From JAEXOD01 sp963663265 (lineage in GTDB: Bacteria > Bacteroidota > Ignavibacteria > Ignavibacteriales > Melioribacteraceae): a DNA stretch of 64,000 nucleotides. Both the position numbers and the translations under genes were made by a program. Each line of letters begins with the position of its first letter. Position 1 is the stretch's first letter. The DNA lies in NCBI GenBank assembly GCA_963663265.2, contig CAXXXM010000001.1, positions 124,001 to 188,000 of the forward strand, read 5' to 3'. This document shows positions 8,684-17,303 of the stretch, in pieces. The notes below the pieces were generated by a model that was not told the DNA's origin, ran no database searches, and was given only the letters and a program-made list of their open reading frames with translations.

Positions 8684-9220
8684 TTAGACGCTAAAATTGT
8701 TGTTCAATAATTCATAAATTTGAGTGTTATCAGCTTCATCGTATATATAGCTAAATCCAAACTTTTTAAGAATTTTAACGGACTTTAAATTGTCTGAAGA
8801 AACTTCGGCAGATATACTTTTAAGTTTAAGCTCAGTAAAAGCAAAATTTATTACAGCAGTAATAGCCTCTTGAATAATACCTTTACCTTGAAAGTTGGGG
8901 AGCAATTCATAACCTATATCGGCAGAAGAATAATTTGCATCAAATTGCCATAAACATATTGTGCCAATTACTTCGTTATCCTCAGGTAAACAGAGTCCCC
9001 AATAAAGCCATTCATTATTTTTTATTCCATTGGAAATTTTATTTATGAAATTTTCAGATTCTTCAATTGTTTGATAAAGAGATCTGTCTAAATATTTTGC
9101 AACTTTAGGATTAGAGCGGATTGCAAAGATTGCACTACTATCAGAAGGTAATAAACAACGCAAAACGAGTCTTTCTGTAAGTATTTCTGAATAAGTTGAA
9201 AAATTAACAATTGGATTCAT
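8684..9220 (-). CDS. GNAT family N-acetyltransferase (RimJ/RimL-like)
   Basis: The 178-residue protein resembles RimJ/RimL-type acetyltransferases: ILTERLVLRCLLPSD at the start, then IGTICLWQFD, IGYELLPNFQGKGIIQEA (acetyl-CoA binding motif A, Q/R-x-x-G-x-G/A) and VSSDNLKSVKILKKFGF. The family transfers acetyl groups to protein N-termini or small amines; the substrate is not deducible. The frame could extend to TTG codons four residues upstream, but the ATG at 9220 fits better. The gene stands alone on the minus strand. Confidence 0.83.
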   Translation of the reverse strand: MNPIVNFSTYSEILTERLVLRCLLPSDSSAIFAIRSNPKVAKYLDRSLYQTIEESENFINKISNGIKNNEWLYWGLCLPEDNEVIGTICLWQFDANYSSADIGYELLPNFQGKGIIQEAITAVINFAFTELKLKSISAEVSSDNLKSVKILKKFGFSYIYDEADNTQIYELLNNNFSV

Positions 9221-9331
9221 TGGTTGCAACAAAAATTAAATTAAAAAATATTAAAAATATAAAATATTTGAAAATAATGTTTAAAATTTGGAAAGAAAAT
9301 TATTAAATTACTTTTCTAAAAAATAATAATT

Positions 9332-9715
9332 ATGATAACATATTTTGTAAGTTGGTTCTGTTTGATGTTTTTAGCAATATTAAACGGAACAATAAGAGAA
9401 AAACTTTATAAAAATAGGTTTGGAGAGTTCAAATCTCAACAAATTTCAACTTTTGTTTTTATTGCAGTAATGTTTGCTTACACATATGTTTTTCAAAAAT
9501 TGTTTCCTTTGTCAGGATTGGATGAAGCAAAACTAATAGGTTTTGTTTGGTTGCTGTTAACCTTAGCTTTTGAATTTTTATTTGGAAAGTTGATTTTAAA
9601 AAAGAGTTGGCAAGAGTTGTTAGCCAATTACAATTTTATGAAAGGCAGATACTGGATTTTAATACCGGTATGGGTGTTTTTAGTAAATTATGCTATGTAT
9701 GAAATCATAAACTGA
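9332..9715 (+). CDS. Small membrane protein of unknown function
   Basis: The 127-residue protein has about four hydrophobic segments: ITYFVSWFCLMFLAIL, STFVFIAVMFAYTYVF, LIGFVWLLLTLAFEFLFG and YWILIPVWVFLVNYAM. Polar spots NGTIREKLYKNRFGE and LANYNFMKGRYW lie between them. I do not recognise a named family with certainty. It stands alone upstream of the tRNA cluster and on the same strand. The coding pattern, length and lack of a competing frame support a real gene. Confidence 0.65.
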   Translation: MITYFVSWFCLMFLAILNGTIREKLYKNRFGEFKSQQISTFVFIAVMFAYTYVFQKLFPLSGLDEAKLIGFVWLLLTLAFEFLFGKLILKKSWQELLANYNFMKGRYWILIPVWVFLVNYAMYEIIN

Positions 9716-9795
9716 ATTAAAAGAAAGAATTGAACGAAAAAAAGCGAAATAATTCAAAAAAAGCAAAAATAAATGAAAATAAATTTAAAAATATG

Positions 9796-9826
9796 TTGCA
9801 TTTATTTGGTAAACAGTTTATATTTG
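9796..9826 (+). promoter_or_regulatory. Promoter of the tRNA-Tyr/secE/nusG cluster
   Basis: TTGCAT (9796-9801), then 17 bases, then TATATT extended to TATATTTG (9819-9826), about 34 bases before tRNA-Tyr. It matches both a sigma-70-like spacing and the TTG...TAnnTTTG pattern known from Bacteroidota. Confidence 0.65.
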
Positions 9827-9859
9827 TAGCTCGTTTAAATTGAAATGTTGAAAATGTTT

Positions 9860-9946
9860 GGGCGGACGCCGGAGTTGGAGAGCCGGGGCGGACTGTAAAT
9901 CCGTTGGCGAACGCCTTTGGGGGTTCGAATCCCTCGCCGCCCACCA
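9860..9946 (+). tRNA. tRNA-Tyr (GTA)
   Basis: The 87-base gene has a long variable arm, as expected for tRNA-Tyr. The anticodon loop CTGTAAA gives GTA. The T arm is GGGGG-TTCGAAT-CCCTC. The acceptor GGGCGGA pairs with GCCGCCC except for an A-G apposition at 7-66. CCA is encoded at 9944-9946. Confidence 0.92.
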
Positions 9947-9965
9947 AACAATATGACGCAGAAAT

Positions 9966-10039
9966 GCGGGAGTAACTCAGTTGGCTAGAGTCACAGCCTT
10001 CCAAGCTGTTGGTCGCGGGTTCGAGTCCCGTCTCCCGCT
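9966..10039 (+). tRNA. tRNA-Gly (TCC)
   Basis: The acceptor GCGGGAG pairs with CTCCCGC (10032-10038), the anticodon is TCC in loop CTTCCAA, and the T loop is TTCGAGT. CCA is not encoded, unlike the neighbouring tRNA-Tyr. Confidence 0.93.
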
Positions 10040-10055
10040 CATACTGAATTCACAG

Positions 10056-10128
10056 GCTGACGTAGCTCAGTTGGTAGAGCACATCCTTGGTAAGGATGAG
10101 GTCACCGGTTCAATCCCGGTCGTCAGCT
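10056..10128 (+). tRNA. tRNA-Thr (GGT)
   Basis: The acceptor GCTGACG pairs with CGTCAGC, the anticodon stem is CATCC/GGATG with GGT in the loop, and the T loop is TTCAATC. CCA is not encoded. The Tyr-Gly-Thr order matches the tRNA group upstream of tufB in Escherichia coli. Confidence 0.93.
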
Positions 10129-10197
10129 CGAAGAATGGCTCAATGCCTTTTTTTTTGTCATTTTTAAATAATATAAGTTTGCTGTTTTGGAGTAAAT

Positions 10198-10365
10198 ATG
10201 GCTAAGAGTAAAAACATTAGACAGAATATAATCTTAGAAAGCACTGCTGGTACAGGCTACAGATATACAACTAAAAAAAATAAAAGAAATCATCCAGCAA
10301 GAGTTGAATTTAAGAAATATGATCCTGTAGTAAAAAAGCACGTGATATTTAAAGAAACTAAATAA
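10198..10365 (+). CDS. rpmG: Large ribosomal subunit protein bL33
   Basis: This short gene encodes 55 residues beginning MAKSKNIRQNI and containing GYRYTTKKNKRNHPARVEFKKYDP, the L33 signature. It lacks the cysteine pairs of zinc-binding L33, so it is the C-minus form and needs no zinc. L33 sits near the E site of the 50S subunit. The ATG follows GGAGTAAAT, a usable ribosome binding site. The gene lies between tRNA-Thr and tRNA-Trp, so it is probably transcribed with them, and the tRNA cuts would trim its mRNA on both sides. Confidence 0.95.
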   Translation: MAKSKNIRQNIILESTAGTGYRYTTKKNKRNHPARVEFKKYDPVVKKHVIFKETK

Positions 10366-10370
10366 TAAAT

Positions 10371-10443
10371 ACGTCAGTGGCTCAATTGGTAGAGCAGCGG
10401 TCTCCAAAACCGCAGGTTGGGGGTTCGAGTCCCTCCTGACGTG
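10371..10443 (+). tRNA. tRNA-Trp (CCA)
   Basis: The acceptor ACGTCAG pairs with CTGACGT, the anticodon is CCA in loop CTCCAAA, and the T loop is TTCGAGT. It lies 5 bases after rpmG and 25 before secE, a common tRNA-Trp/secE neighbourhood in bacteria. Confidence 0.94.
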
Positions 10444-10468
10444 CTACTAAAAAACAAGACCTTATATC

Positions 10469-10651
10469 ATGAAAGAGAAAATAGTAAATTTTTTTGATGA
10501 CGTAGTAAAAGAGATGAAAAAAGTAACTTGGCCAACAATGGACGAGTTAAAAGAGTCTACAGCTATCGTTATAGTTCTATGTTTAATTCTCGCATTATTT
10601 ACCTACGGAATAGATATTGCGATAACCCAAGTATTTAAGGGGATCTTTTAA
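10469..10651 (+). CDS. secE: Preprotein translocase subunit SecE
   Basis: The 60-residue protein is the small essential subunit that clamps SecY in the inner-membrane translocon. It is the short one-helix form. An amphipathic N-terminal part contains VKEMKKVTWPTMDELKEST (the conserved VTWPT element), followed by one transmembrane helix (IVIVLCLILALFTYGIDIAI). It is placed as usual between tRNA-Trp and nusG, with 2 bases between secE and the nusG start. Confidence 0.96.
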   Translation: MKEKIVNFFDDVVKEMKKVTWPTMDELKESTAIVIVLCLILALFTYGIDIAITQVFKGIF

Positions 10652-10653
10652 AA

Positions 10654-11199
10654 TTGGAAAATGCTAACGCTAAATGGTATGTAGTAAGGACCTTTTCGGG
10701 ACACGAGAACAAGGTAAAGAATGTGATAGACCTTGAATTACGTGATAACGAATATTTACGCGAAAGAATAGTAGAAGTTTTAGTTCCTACCGAAAAAGTG
10801 TTTGAGGTAAAAGATGGGAAGAAGAAAACAAGGACAAAAAATTTCTTTCCGGGCTATATATTATTGCAAGCAGAATTAGATATTAAGGTTAAAGATTTTA
10901 TAATAAACACACCTTCAGTAATGGGCTTTTTAGGTACCAAAAACCAGCCAAATCCATTACAGCCAGATGAAGTAAAGAGAATAGTAGGCAGAATAGCCAA
11001 AAGTGATGATAGTGAAAGAACCGAAACTATATATCGTGCTGGAGATTACGTAAAAATAGTAAACGGTCCATTCAATAACTTCTCAGGTTTTGTAGAAGAA
11101 GTTAATGAAGAAAAGATGAAAATAAAAGTAATGGTATCAATTTTTGGTAGAAAGACACCAGTAGAAATTGATTTTGCCCATGCTGAATTGGAAAAATAA
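10654..11199 (+). CDS. nusG: Transcription termination/antitermination protein NusG
   Basis: The 181-residue protein has an NGN domain (KWYVVRTFSGHENKVKNVI, then FPGYILLQAELD) and a C-terminal KOW domain (YRAGDYVKIVNGPFNNFSGFVEEV). NusG binds RNA polymerase, helps processivity, and links it to Rho or to ribosomal protein S10. The start is a TTG two bases after the secE stop, preceded by the AAGGGGAT ribosome binding site inside the end of secE, which supports translational coupling. Length is normal. Confidence 0.97.
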   Translation: MENANAKWYVVRTFSGHENKVKNVIDLELRDNEYLRERIVEVLVPTEKVFEVKDGKKKTRTKNFFPGYILLQAELDIKVKDFIINTPSVMGFLGTKNQPNPLQPDEVKRIVGRIAKSDDSERTETIYRAGDYVKIVNGPFNNFSGFVEEVNEEKMKIKVMVSIFGRKTPVEIDFAHAELEK

Positions 11200-11227
11200 T
11201 TAATAAACATAAAGATTAGGTTAAGCT

Positions 11228-11653
11228 ATGGCTAAGAAGATAACAGGTTACATCAAGTTACAAATACCAGGCGGTCAAGCAAATCCTTCACCACCAGTAG
11301 GACCTGCATTAGGTCAAAAAGGTGTTAATATCATGGAGTTTTGTAAGCAGTATAATGCAAGAACTTCAGATAAAGTAGGACTTATCATACCGGTAATTAT
11401 AACAGTGTATCAAGATAAGTCTTTTACATTTGTTACAAAGACACCACCTGCAGCGGTATTGTTGAAAAAAGCAGCAAATTTACCGAAAGGATCTGCAGAA
11501 CCAAATAAGACAAAAGTTGGCAAAGTAACCTCTGCACAAGTTAGAGAAATTGCTACTTTAAAGATGCCAGATTTAAATGCTAACGACATAGAACATGCAA
11601 TGAGTATGGTAGCTGGAACAGCCCGTAGTATGGGTTTAGTTGTAGAAGGTTAA
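11228..11653 (+). CDS. rplK: Large ribosomal subunit protein uL11
   Basis: The 141-residue protein has the full L11 layout: an N-terminal domain with GGQANPSPPVGPALGQKGVN, whose proline-rich stretch contacts factors, and an RNA-binding C-terminal domain ending DIEHAMSMVAGTARSMGL. L11 forms the base of the GTPase-associated centre and is needed for RelA activation in organisms that have it. It follows nusG by 28 bases and precedes rplA, as in most bacteria. Confidence 0.98.
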   Translation: MAKKITGYIKLQIPGGQANPSPPVGPALGQKGVNIMEFCKQYNARTSDKVGLIIPVIITVYQDKSFTFVTKTPPAAVLLKKAANLPKGSAEPNKTKVGKVTSAQVREIATLKMPDLNANDIEHAMSMVAGTARSMGLVVEG

Positions 11654-11678
11654 TTAAAAATTAAAGTTCGGTTGAGAA

Positions 11679-12377
11679 ATGAAAGTATCTAAAAGATTAA
11701 AAAAAGTAAGAGAGCAAGTAGATCTTAAGAAAGAATATACACTGCAAGAAGCAATAGCTAAGCTAAAAGAATCGACAAATGCAAAATTTGTTGAATCGTT
11801 AGATTGTGCTATTAAATTAGGTATTGATCCAAAAAAAGCTGAACAGATGATTAGAAGTACAGTTATATTACCTCATGGTGTAGGTAAAACTGTAAGAGTT
11901 TTAGTAATGACTCCTTCTAAAGCACAAGAAGCTTTGGACGCAGGTGCAGACTATGCCGGATATACAGAGTATATCGAAAAAATTAAAGGCGGCTGGGCAG
12001 ATATAGATGTAGTAATTGCAACTCCAGACGCAATGGCAGAAGTTGGTAAATTAGGTAAAATATTAGGTCCACGTGGTTTAATGCCAAATCCAAAAAGTGG
12101 AACAGTTACACCTGATGTTGCTAAAGCAGTAAAAGAATCTAAAGCAGGTAAAATTGAATTTAGAAATGAAAAAGCAGGAATTGTTCATGTTGGATTAGGA
12201 AAAATCAGTTTTTCTGATGACCAATTAAAAGACAATGCAATGGCATTTTTAAATCAAATAATTAGATTAAAACCATCAACAGTAAAAGGTCAATACATCA
12301 AGAGTTGTTATTTATCAACAACAATGGGTGTAGGATTAAAAATATCAAGTGACGAATTAGTTGCTCTTTCAAAATAA
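11679..12377 (+). CDS. rplA: Large ribosomal subunit protein uL1
   Basis: The 232-residue protein carries L1 signatures such as LPHGVGKTVRVLV, KLGKILGPRGLMPNPKSGTV and GKIEFRNEKAGIVHVGLGK. L1 forms the mobile stalk that moves tRNA out of the E site, and in other bacteria it represses its own L11-L1 operon by binding mRNA; that control has not been tested here. The gene follows rplK by 25 bases. Confidence 0.98.
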   Translation: MKVSKRLKKVREQVDLKKEYTLQEAIAKLKESTNAKFVESLDCAIKLGIDPKKAEQMIRSTVILPHGVGKTVRVLVMTPSKAQEALDAGADYAGYTEYIEKIKGGWADIDVVIATPDAMAEVGKLGKILGPRGLMPNPKSGTVTPDVAKAVKESKAGKIEFRNEKAGIVHVGLGKISFSDDQLKDNAMAFLNQIIRLKPSTVKGQYIKSCYLSTTMGVGLKISSDELVALSK

Positions 12378-12384
12378 GTTTACG

Positions 12385-12422
12385 CACTCAAATTAATATA
12401 AATGCTTCTAAAACACTGAGTG
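12385..12422 (+). promoter_or_regulatory. Possible L10-leader-type structure upstream of rplJ
   Basis: The 62-base gap between rplA and rplJ holds an inverted repeat, CACTCA (12385-12390) and TGAGTG (12417-12422), closing a large loop just before the rplJ ribosome binding site. L10 in many bacteria binds such a leader to control its own operon. The assignment rests on position and one stem only. Confidence 0.35.
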
Positions 12423-12439
12423 AAAATGATTGAGGTGAA

Positions 12440-12961
12440 ATGAATAGAACAGAAAAAGAACAAATGATTTCGCAAGTTAAAGAAAAACTATCTGGATGTA
12501 CAGGAGTTTTTTTAGTAGACTATCGCGGAATAAATGTTGAAGATATCACTAAACTTCGTAAAACCTTTAAAGAAGAAGGTGTTGAATATAAAGTATATAA
12601 AAACACTTTTATAAGTAAGGCATTAGAAAGTTTAGGGAAATTCGATCAGCTTCAAGACATTCTCGTAGGTATGACAGGAATTATTTTTGCTCCGGAAAAT
12701 TTTGTTGGTGCAGCAAAAATAATAAAAAAATATAGCGATGATAAAGGTAAATTAACTTTTAAGGGTTGCTACATAGATGGTCAATTTTACGATGAAACAA
12801 ACTTGAACAAAATAGCTGCAATGCCATCAAAACCAGAAATTATTTCTGGAATCATCGGCAGCATAGCTGCTCCAGCATCAGGAATTGTTGGTGCAATAAA
12901 TGCGGTAATGAGAGATTTAGTAAGTGTAATCGATCAAATAAGCAAAAAAGAAGCCGCATAA
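12440..12961 (+). CDS. rplJ: Large ribosomal subunit protein uL10
   Basis: The 173-residue protein anchors the L7/L12 dimers to the ribosome stalk. The N-terminal RNA-binding domain shows GVFLVDYRGINVEDITKLRK and YKVYKNTFISKAL. The C-terminal helix that carries L7/L12 begins around GIVGAINAVMRDLVSVIDQI. The start ATG lies behind GAGGTGAA. It is followed by rplL after 34 bases, the usual L10-L12 unit. Confidence 0.98.
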   Translation: MNRTEKEQMISQVKEKLSGCTGVFLVDYRGINVEDITKLRKTFKEEGVEYKVYKNTFISKALESLGKFDQLQDILVGMTGIIFAPENFVGAAKIIKKYSDDKGKLTFKGCYIDGQFYDETNLNKIAAMPSKPEIISGIIGSIAAPASGIVGAINAVMRDLVSVIDQISKKEAA

Positions 12962-12995
12962 TACGTAAAGAAAATAAAATTAATAGGAGAATAAA

Positions 12996-13370
12996 ATGTC
13001 AGAAAAAATTGCAGAAATATTAGAAAAAATTAAAGGTTTAACTTTAGTTGAAGCTTCTGAATTAAAGAAAGCATTAGAAGATACATTTGGTGTAACAGCA
13101 GCAGCTCCAGTAGTTGTAGCAGGTGCTCCAGCTCAAGAAGCAGCAAAAGAAGAAGAAAAAACAGAATTTGATGTAATCTTACAAGCAGCTGGCGAAAAGA
13201 AAATTAACGTTATTAAAGTAGTACGTGCACATACATCATTAGGCTTAAAAGAAGCAAAAGATTTAGTAGACGGTGCTCCAAAACCAGTTAAAGAAGCAGT
13301 TACTAAAGATGAAGCTGAAAAAATTAAAAAAGAATTAGAAGAAGCAGGCGCTACAGTAGTTATAAAATAA
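12996..13370 (+). CDS. rplL: Large ribosomal subunit protein bL12 (L7/L12)
   Basis: The 124-residue stalk protein has an N-terminal dimerisation part (SEKIAEILEKIKGLTLVEASELKKALE), an alanine-rich hinge (about residues 35-52) and a C-terminal factor-binding domain (FDVILQAAGEKKINVIKVVR, then LGLKEAKDLVDGAPKPVKE). It recruits EF-Tu and EF-G. A GGAG ribosome binding site precedes the ATG. A strong hairpin follows the gene, which may set the ratio of stalk protein to RNA polymerase. Confidence 0.98.
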   Translation: MSEKIAEILEKIKGLTLVEASELKKALEDTFGVTAAAPVVVAGAPAQEAAKEEEKTEFDVILQAAGEKKINVIKVVRAHTSLGLKEAKDLVDGAPKPVKEAVTKDEAEKIKKELEEAGATVVIK

Positions 13371-13401
13371 TTGAATGCGATTATTTTGTATTATAGTTTT
13401 G

Positions 13402-13437
13402 AAAGTGGTAAGGTGGTGAAGACCGCCTTGCCACTTT
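13402..13437 (+). terminator. Strong hairpin between rplL and rpoB (probable attenuator)
   Basis: A continuous 16-bp stem (13402-13417 with 13422-13437, two G-T pairs) closes a GAAG tetraloop. It is followed by TATGTATATTTTT rather than a clean T-tract. The position matches the L12-rpoB attenuator or RNase III site of other bacteria, letting only part of the transcripts reach rpoB. Confidence 0.7.
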
Positions 13438-13487
13438 TATGTATATTTTTAGATGAAAAATTTTATCATTTTTTATGGAGGTAAAGA

Positions 13488-16400
13488 TTGGAGGAAAGGA
13501 AAGTAAATCCAATAACAGGTAGAATTTCCTTTGCGTCCATCCAACCAGCGATTGAGATTCCTGACCTATTAAATATTCAAGTTGAGTCGTTTGAAGATTT
13601 TCTTCAGGCAAATGTATCCCCTGCTAAAAGAAAAGATGTTGGTTTGCAATCAGTATTTACAACCAATTTCCCAATTTTAGATAGTAAAGAGTTTTACAGA
13701 TTAGATTTTCTTGAATATTATATTGAAAGGCCACGATTTTCAATTTGGGAATGTGAAGAACGCGGGTTAACTTTTGCTGCACCATTAAAGGCAAAACTTC
13801 GCTTATCTACTAAAGATGAAGAAACTGGAGAGTATATTAATTCGGTAGAACAAGAGGTATATCTTGGAAATTTACCATTTATGACTGAACGGGGTACTTT
13901 TATGATTAACGGCGCGGAGCGCGTAATTGTTAGTCAGTTACACAGGTCTCCCGGTGTTGCTTTTTCTCAATCTGTACATCCTAATGGAACACCAATTCAC
14001 TCAGCCCGTATCATTCCTTTTAGGGGTTCCTGGGTTGAATTTGCTACAGATATTAATCATGTTTTATATATATATGTTGATAGAAGAAAGAAATTCCCAT
14101 CTACTACCCTTTTACGTGCTTTAGGTTATGTTACCGATGAAGAGATATTAGATTTATTTAGTCTTGTTGATATAGTTCCTGTTGCAGATATTACCGATGA
14201 ACATATCGGAAGAGTTGCTGCCGCAGATATTATTGATTCGAGTACCGGTGAAATATTTGTTGCTAAAGATGGTAGATTGGATGAAGATACTATCACAAAC
14301 ATTAAGATATCAGGTATAAAGAGTGTGAAGTTAATAAGTGCTTCTACATCACCTGATTCTGATTTAATTTTAAATACTTTGCAAAAAGATACGGCAAAAA
14401 CAAGAGAAGAAGCTCTTTTTGCTATTTATCGCCAATTAAGATCTGGTGAAGCTCCTGATGTTGAAACAGCTTCCGGATTATTAGATAAATTATTTTTCAA
14501 TGACAAACGTTACGATTTAGGTGAAGTTGGTCGTTTTAGAATGAACGATAAGTTAGGGTTAAATATCCCTGTTGATATAAAAGTATTAACTATTGAAGAT
14601 ATTATATCAATTATGAAAAATATAATCAATCTGAAGAACGGTACAGTTCCGGTTGATGATATTGATCACTTAGGAAATAGAAGAGTAAGAACTGTTGGTG
14701 AACAATTACAACAACAGTATAATACTGGTTTGGCTCGTATGGCACGTACTATTAGAGAAAGAATGAATATGCGTGATTCAGAAAATATGCAGCCACAAGA
14801 TTTAGTTAATGCAAGAACTATTAGTAGTGTTATTAACGGATTTTTTGGAACTAACCAGTTATCTCAGTTTATGGATCAAACAAATCCACTTTCTGAGTTA
14901 ACACATAAAAGAAGAATTTCAGCTTTAGGACCTGGTGGTTTAACAAGAGAACGTGCCGGTTTTGAAGTTCGTGACGTTCACCATTCACATTATGGTAGAT
15001 TATGTCCTATTGAAACTCCTGAAGGTCCAAATATCGGTCTTATATCATCATTAACAATTTTTGCAAGAGTAAATAGTTATGGTTTCTTGGAAACTCCTTA
15101 TAGAAAGGTTCGTGATGGAATAGTTTCAAAGGAAGTTGACTATTTAAGTGCTGATCAAGAAGATGCGTTTATTATTGGACAGGCAAATGCACCTATCACT
15201 TCAGACGGTCATTTTGTAAGAGATAGAGTAAAATGTCGTTTGAAAGGTGAGTTCCCGGTTGTTCCTCCAGTAGATGTACATTATATGGACGTAGCTCCAT
15301 CACAAATTGTAAGTGCTGCTGCTTCATTGATTCCATTTTTGGAACATGATGATGCGAATAGAGCTTTGATGGGTTCAAACATGCAGCGTCAAGCTGTACC
15401 ATTATTGGTTCCACAGGCTCCGCTTGTTGGTACCGGTATGGAATCCAAAATTGCTCGCGATTCACGATCAGTTAGTATTGCAAGTGGTGAAGGTGTAGTT
15501 TTATCGTCTGATGCAGGTCGAGTTATTGTAAAATACGATGTAGACCCAGAAAGCTTTGAAGCTTTAACAACTTTTGACGATACAAGAGTTGTAGAATATA
15601 AAATGCAAAAGTACTTAGGAACTAACCAAGAAACTTGTTTTAATCAAAAACCACGTGTTGAAACTGGTCAGAGAGTTAAAAAAGGTGATATATTAATAGA
15701 TGGTCCATCTATTGATAACGGAGAATTAGCTTTAGGTAAAAACGTAAACGTTGCATTCATGCCATGGCGAGGATACAACTTTGAAGATGCTATTATCATT
15801 AGTGAAAAATTGGTAGCTAATGATGTATTTACATCTATACATATAGAAGAGTTTGAATTACAAGTTAGAGAAACTAAACGTGGTGAAGAAGAATTAACAC
15901 GTGACATTCCTAATGTAAGTGAAGAAACTACAAAAAATCTTGATGAAGATGGTATTATTAGAGAAGGTGCTGAAGTAAGAGAAGGTGATATATTAATTGG
16001 TAAGATTACACCAAAAGGTGAATCCGACCCAACACCGGAAGAAAAATTGCTTAAAGCTATCTTTGGAGATAAAGCCGGTGATGTTAAAGACGCATCAATG
16101 AAGGCCCCTCCGGGATTAAAAGGTACTGTTATTAAGACAAGATTGTTCAGCAGAAAGAAAAAAGATGCTGAAGAAAAGAAAATTGAAAAGAAACAAATGG
16201 ATGCAATTGAACACGAGTTTTCTGTTAAAAAGCAAAACTTGTATTCAAAGCTTGTAGAAAAATTAGAAAAAATTTGTTTAGGTAAAACTACAAAAGGAAT
16301 TAGAGACTTAGATGGTACATTAATTCTTAAGAGTGGAACAGTAATAAAAGAAGGTGTTATTGCTTCATTTGAAGATGTAACTAAGTTAGATTATACCCTG

Positions 16401-17264
16401 GATTGGTTTGAAACAAAAGATACAACAAAGATTATAAAAACATTGTATCAGAACTATTTCAAAATATGCTCTGACTATGATGAAGATATGAAACGTGAAA
16501 AACTAAAAGTTCAAACCGGTGATGAATTAGCTCCGGGAATAGTTCAATTAGCAAAAGTTTATGTTGCCAAAAAACGTAAACTATCGGTAGGTGACAAAAT
16601 GGCAGGACGACACGGTAATAAAGGTGTTGTTGCTAAAATAGTACCTCAAGAAGATATGCCATATCATGCTGATGGAACCCCTGTTGATATAGTTCTAAAC
16701 CCACTTGGTGTGCCATCTCGTATGAACGTTGGTCAGTTATATGAAACAGCCTTAGGCTGGGTTGGTAAATTACTTGGTGTTAGGTTTGAAACTCCAATTT
16801 TTGATGGTGCAGAAGTTTCTGATGTTGAAGCATGGTTGAATGAAGCTAATTTGCCAAGCGGAAGTAAAACATATTTATATAATGGAAGAACTGGTGAACG
16901 ATTCCACCAAAAGGTAACCACTGGTTACATTTATATGCTTAAATTAGGTCATATGGTTGACGATAAGATTCATGCTCGTTCTATTGGACCATACTCTTTA
17001 ATCACACAACAGCCATTGGGTGGTAAAGCTCAATTTGGTGGTCAAAGATTTGGAGAAATGGAAGTTTGGGCTCTTGAAGGTTATGGTGCTGCCAATGTGT
17101 TGCAGGAAATCTTAACTGTAAAGAGTGATGATGTAACTGGAAGAGCTAAGACCTATGAAAACATAGTTAAAGGTGAGAATTTAGCTGAACCAAATGTTCC
17201 TGAAGCGTTTAACGTTTTAATTAAAGAATTACAAGGTTTAGGTTTAGATATCACAGTTAATTAA
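13488..17264 (+). CDS. rpoB: DNA-directed RNA polymerase subunit beta
   Basis: The 1258-residue subunit forms half of the polymerase active-site cleft. Conserved parts include ERGTFMINGAERVIVSQLHRSPGV, the rifampicin-region sequence FFGTNQLSQFMDQTNPLSEL followed by KRRISALGPGGLTRERAGFE, VRDVHHSHYGRLCPIETPEG, and the end region GGKAQFGGQRFGEMEVWALE. The rifampicin pocket residues look like the sensitive wild type (QFMDQ, HKRR). The start is a TTG behind GGAGGTAAAGA. rpoC follows after 39 bases. Confidence 0.98.
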   Translation: MEERKVNPITGRISFASIQPAIEIPDLLNIQVESFEDFLQANVSPAKRKDVGLQSVFTTNFPILDSKEFYRLDFLEYYIERPRFSIWECEERGLTFAAPLKAKLRLSTKDEETGEYINSVEQEVYLGNLPFMTERGTFMINGAERVIVSQLHRSPGVAFSQSVHPNGTPIHSARIIPFRGSWVEFATDINHVLYIYVDRRKKFPSTTLLRALGYVTDEEILDLFSLVDIVPVADITDEHIGRVAAADIIDSSTGEIFVAKDGRLDEDTITNIKISGIKSVKLISASTSPDSDLILNTLQKDTAKTREEALFAIYRQLRSGEAPDVETASGLLDKLFFNDKRYDLGEVGRFRMNDKLGLNIPVDIKVLTIEDIISIMKNIINLKNGTVPVDDIDHLGNRRVRTVGEQLQQQYNTGLARMARTIRERMNMRDSENMQPQDLVNARTISSVINGFFGTNQLSQFMDQTNPLSELTHKRRISALGPGGLTRERAGFEVRDVHHSHYGRLCPIETPEGPNIGLISSLTIFARVNSYGFLETPYRKVRDGIVSKEVDYLSADQEDAFIIGQANAPITSDGHFVRDRVKCRLKGEFPVVPPVDVHYMDVAPSQIVSAAASLIPFLEHDDANRALMGSNMQRQAVPLLVPQAPLVGTGMESKIARDSRSVSIASGEGVVLSSDAGRVIVKYDVDPESFEALTTFDDTRVVEYKMQKYLGTNQETCFNQKPRVETGQRVKKGDILIDGPSIDNGELALGKNVNVAFMPWRGYNFEDAIIISEKLVANDVFTSIHIEEFELQVRETKRGEEELTRDIPNVSEETTKNLDEDGIIREGAEVREGDILIGKITPKGESDPTPEEKLLKAIFGDKAGDVKDASMKAPPGLKGTVIKTRLFSRKKKDAEEKKIEKKQMDAIEHEFSVKKQNLYSKLVEKLEKICLGKTTKGIRDLDGTLILKSGTVIKEGVIASFEDVTKLDYTLDWFETKDTTKIIKTLYQNYFKICSDYDEDMKREKLKVQTGDELAPGIVQLAKVYVAKKRKLSVGDKMAGRHGNKGVVAKIVPQEDMPYHADGTPVDIVLNPLGVPSRMNVGQLYETALGWVGKLLGVRFETPIFDGAEVSDVEAWLNEANLPSGSKTYLYNGRTGERFHQKVTTGYIYMLKLGHMVDDKIHARSIGPYSLITQQPLGGKAQFGGQRFGEMEVWALEGYGAANVLQEILTVKSDDVTGRAKTYENIVKGENLAEPNVPEAFNVLIKELQGLGLDITVN

Positions 17265-17303
17265 TTAAAGTAATTATTAACGTGAACTAAGGAGAATCTT
17301 TTT

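Noticed and set aside
8454..8687. 77-residue plus-strand frame upstream of the YWTD gene
   Set aside because: It overlaps the signal peptide codons of the YWTD gene in antisense and has no start signals or domain.
9717..10205. Open frames over the tRNA cluster on both strands (9717-10004 minus, 9981-10205 plus)
   Set aside because: They run through the tRNA-Tyr, -Gly and -Thr genes, and their protein words come from tRNA arms.
13381..13611. Minus-strand frame between rplL and rpoB
   Set aside because: It overlaps the rplL-rpoB hairpin and the rpoB start and shows no family pattern.
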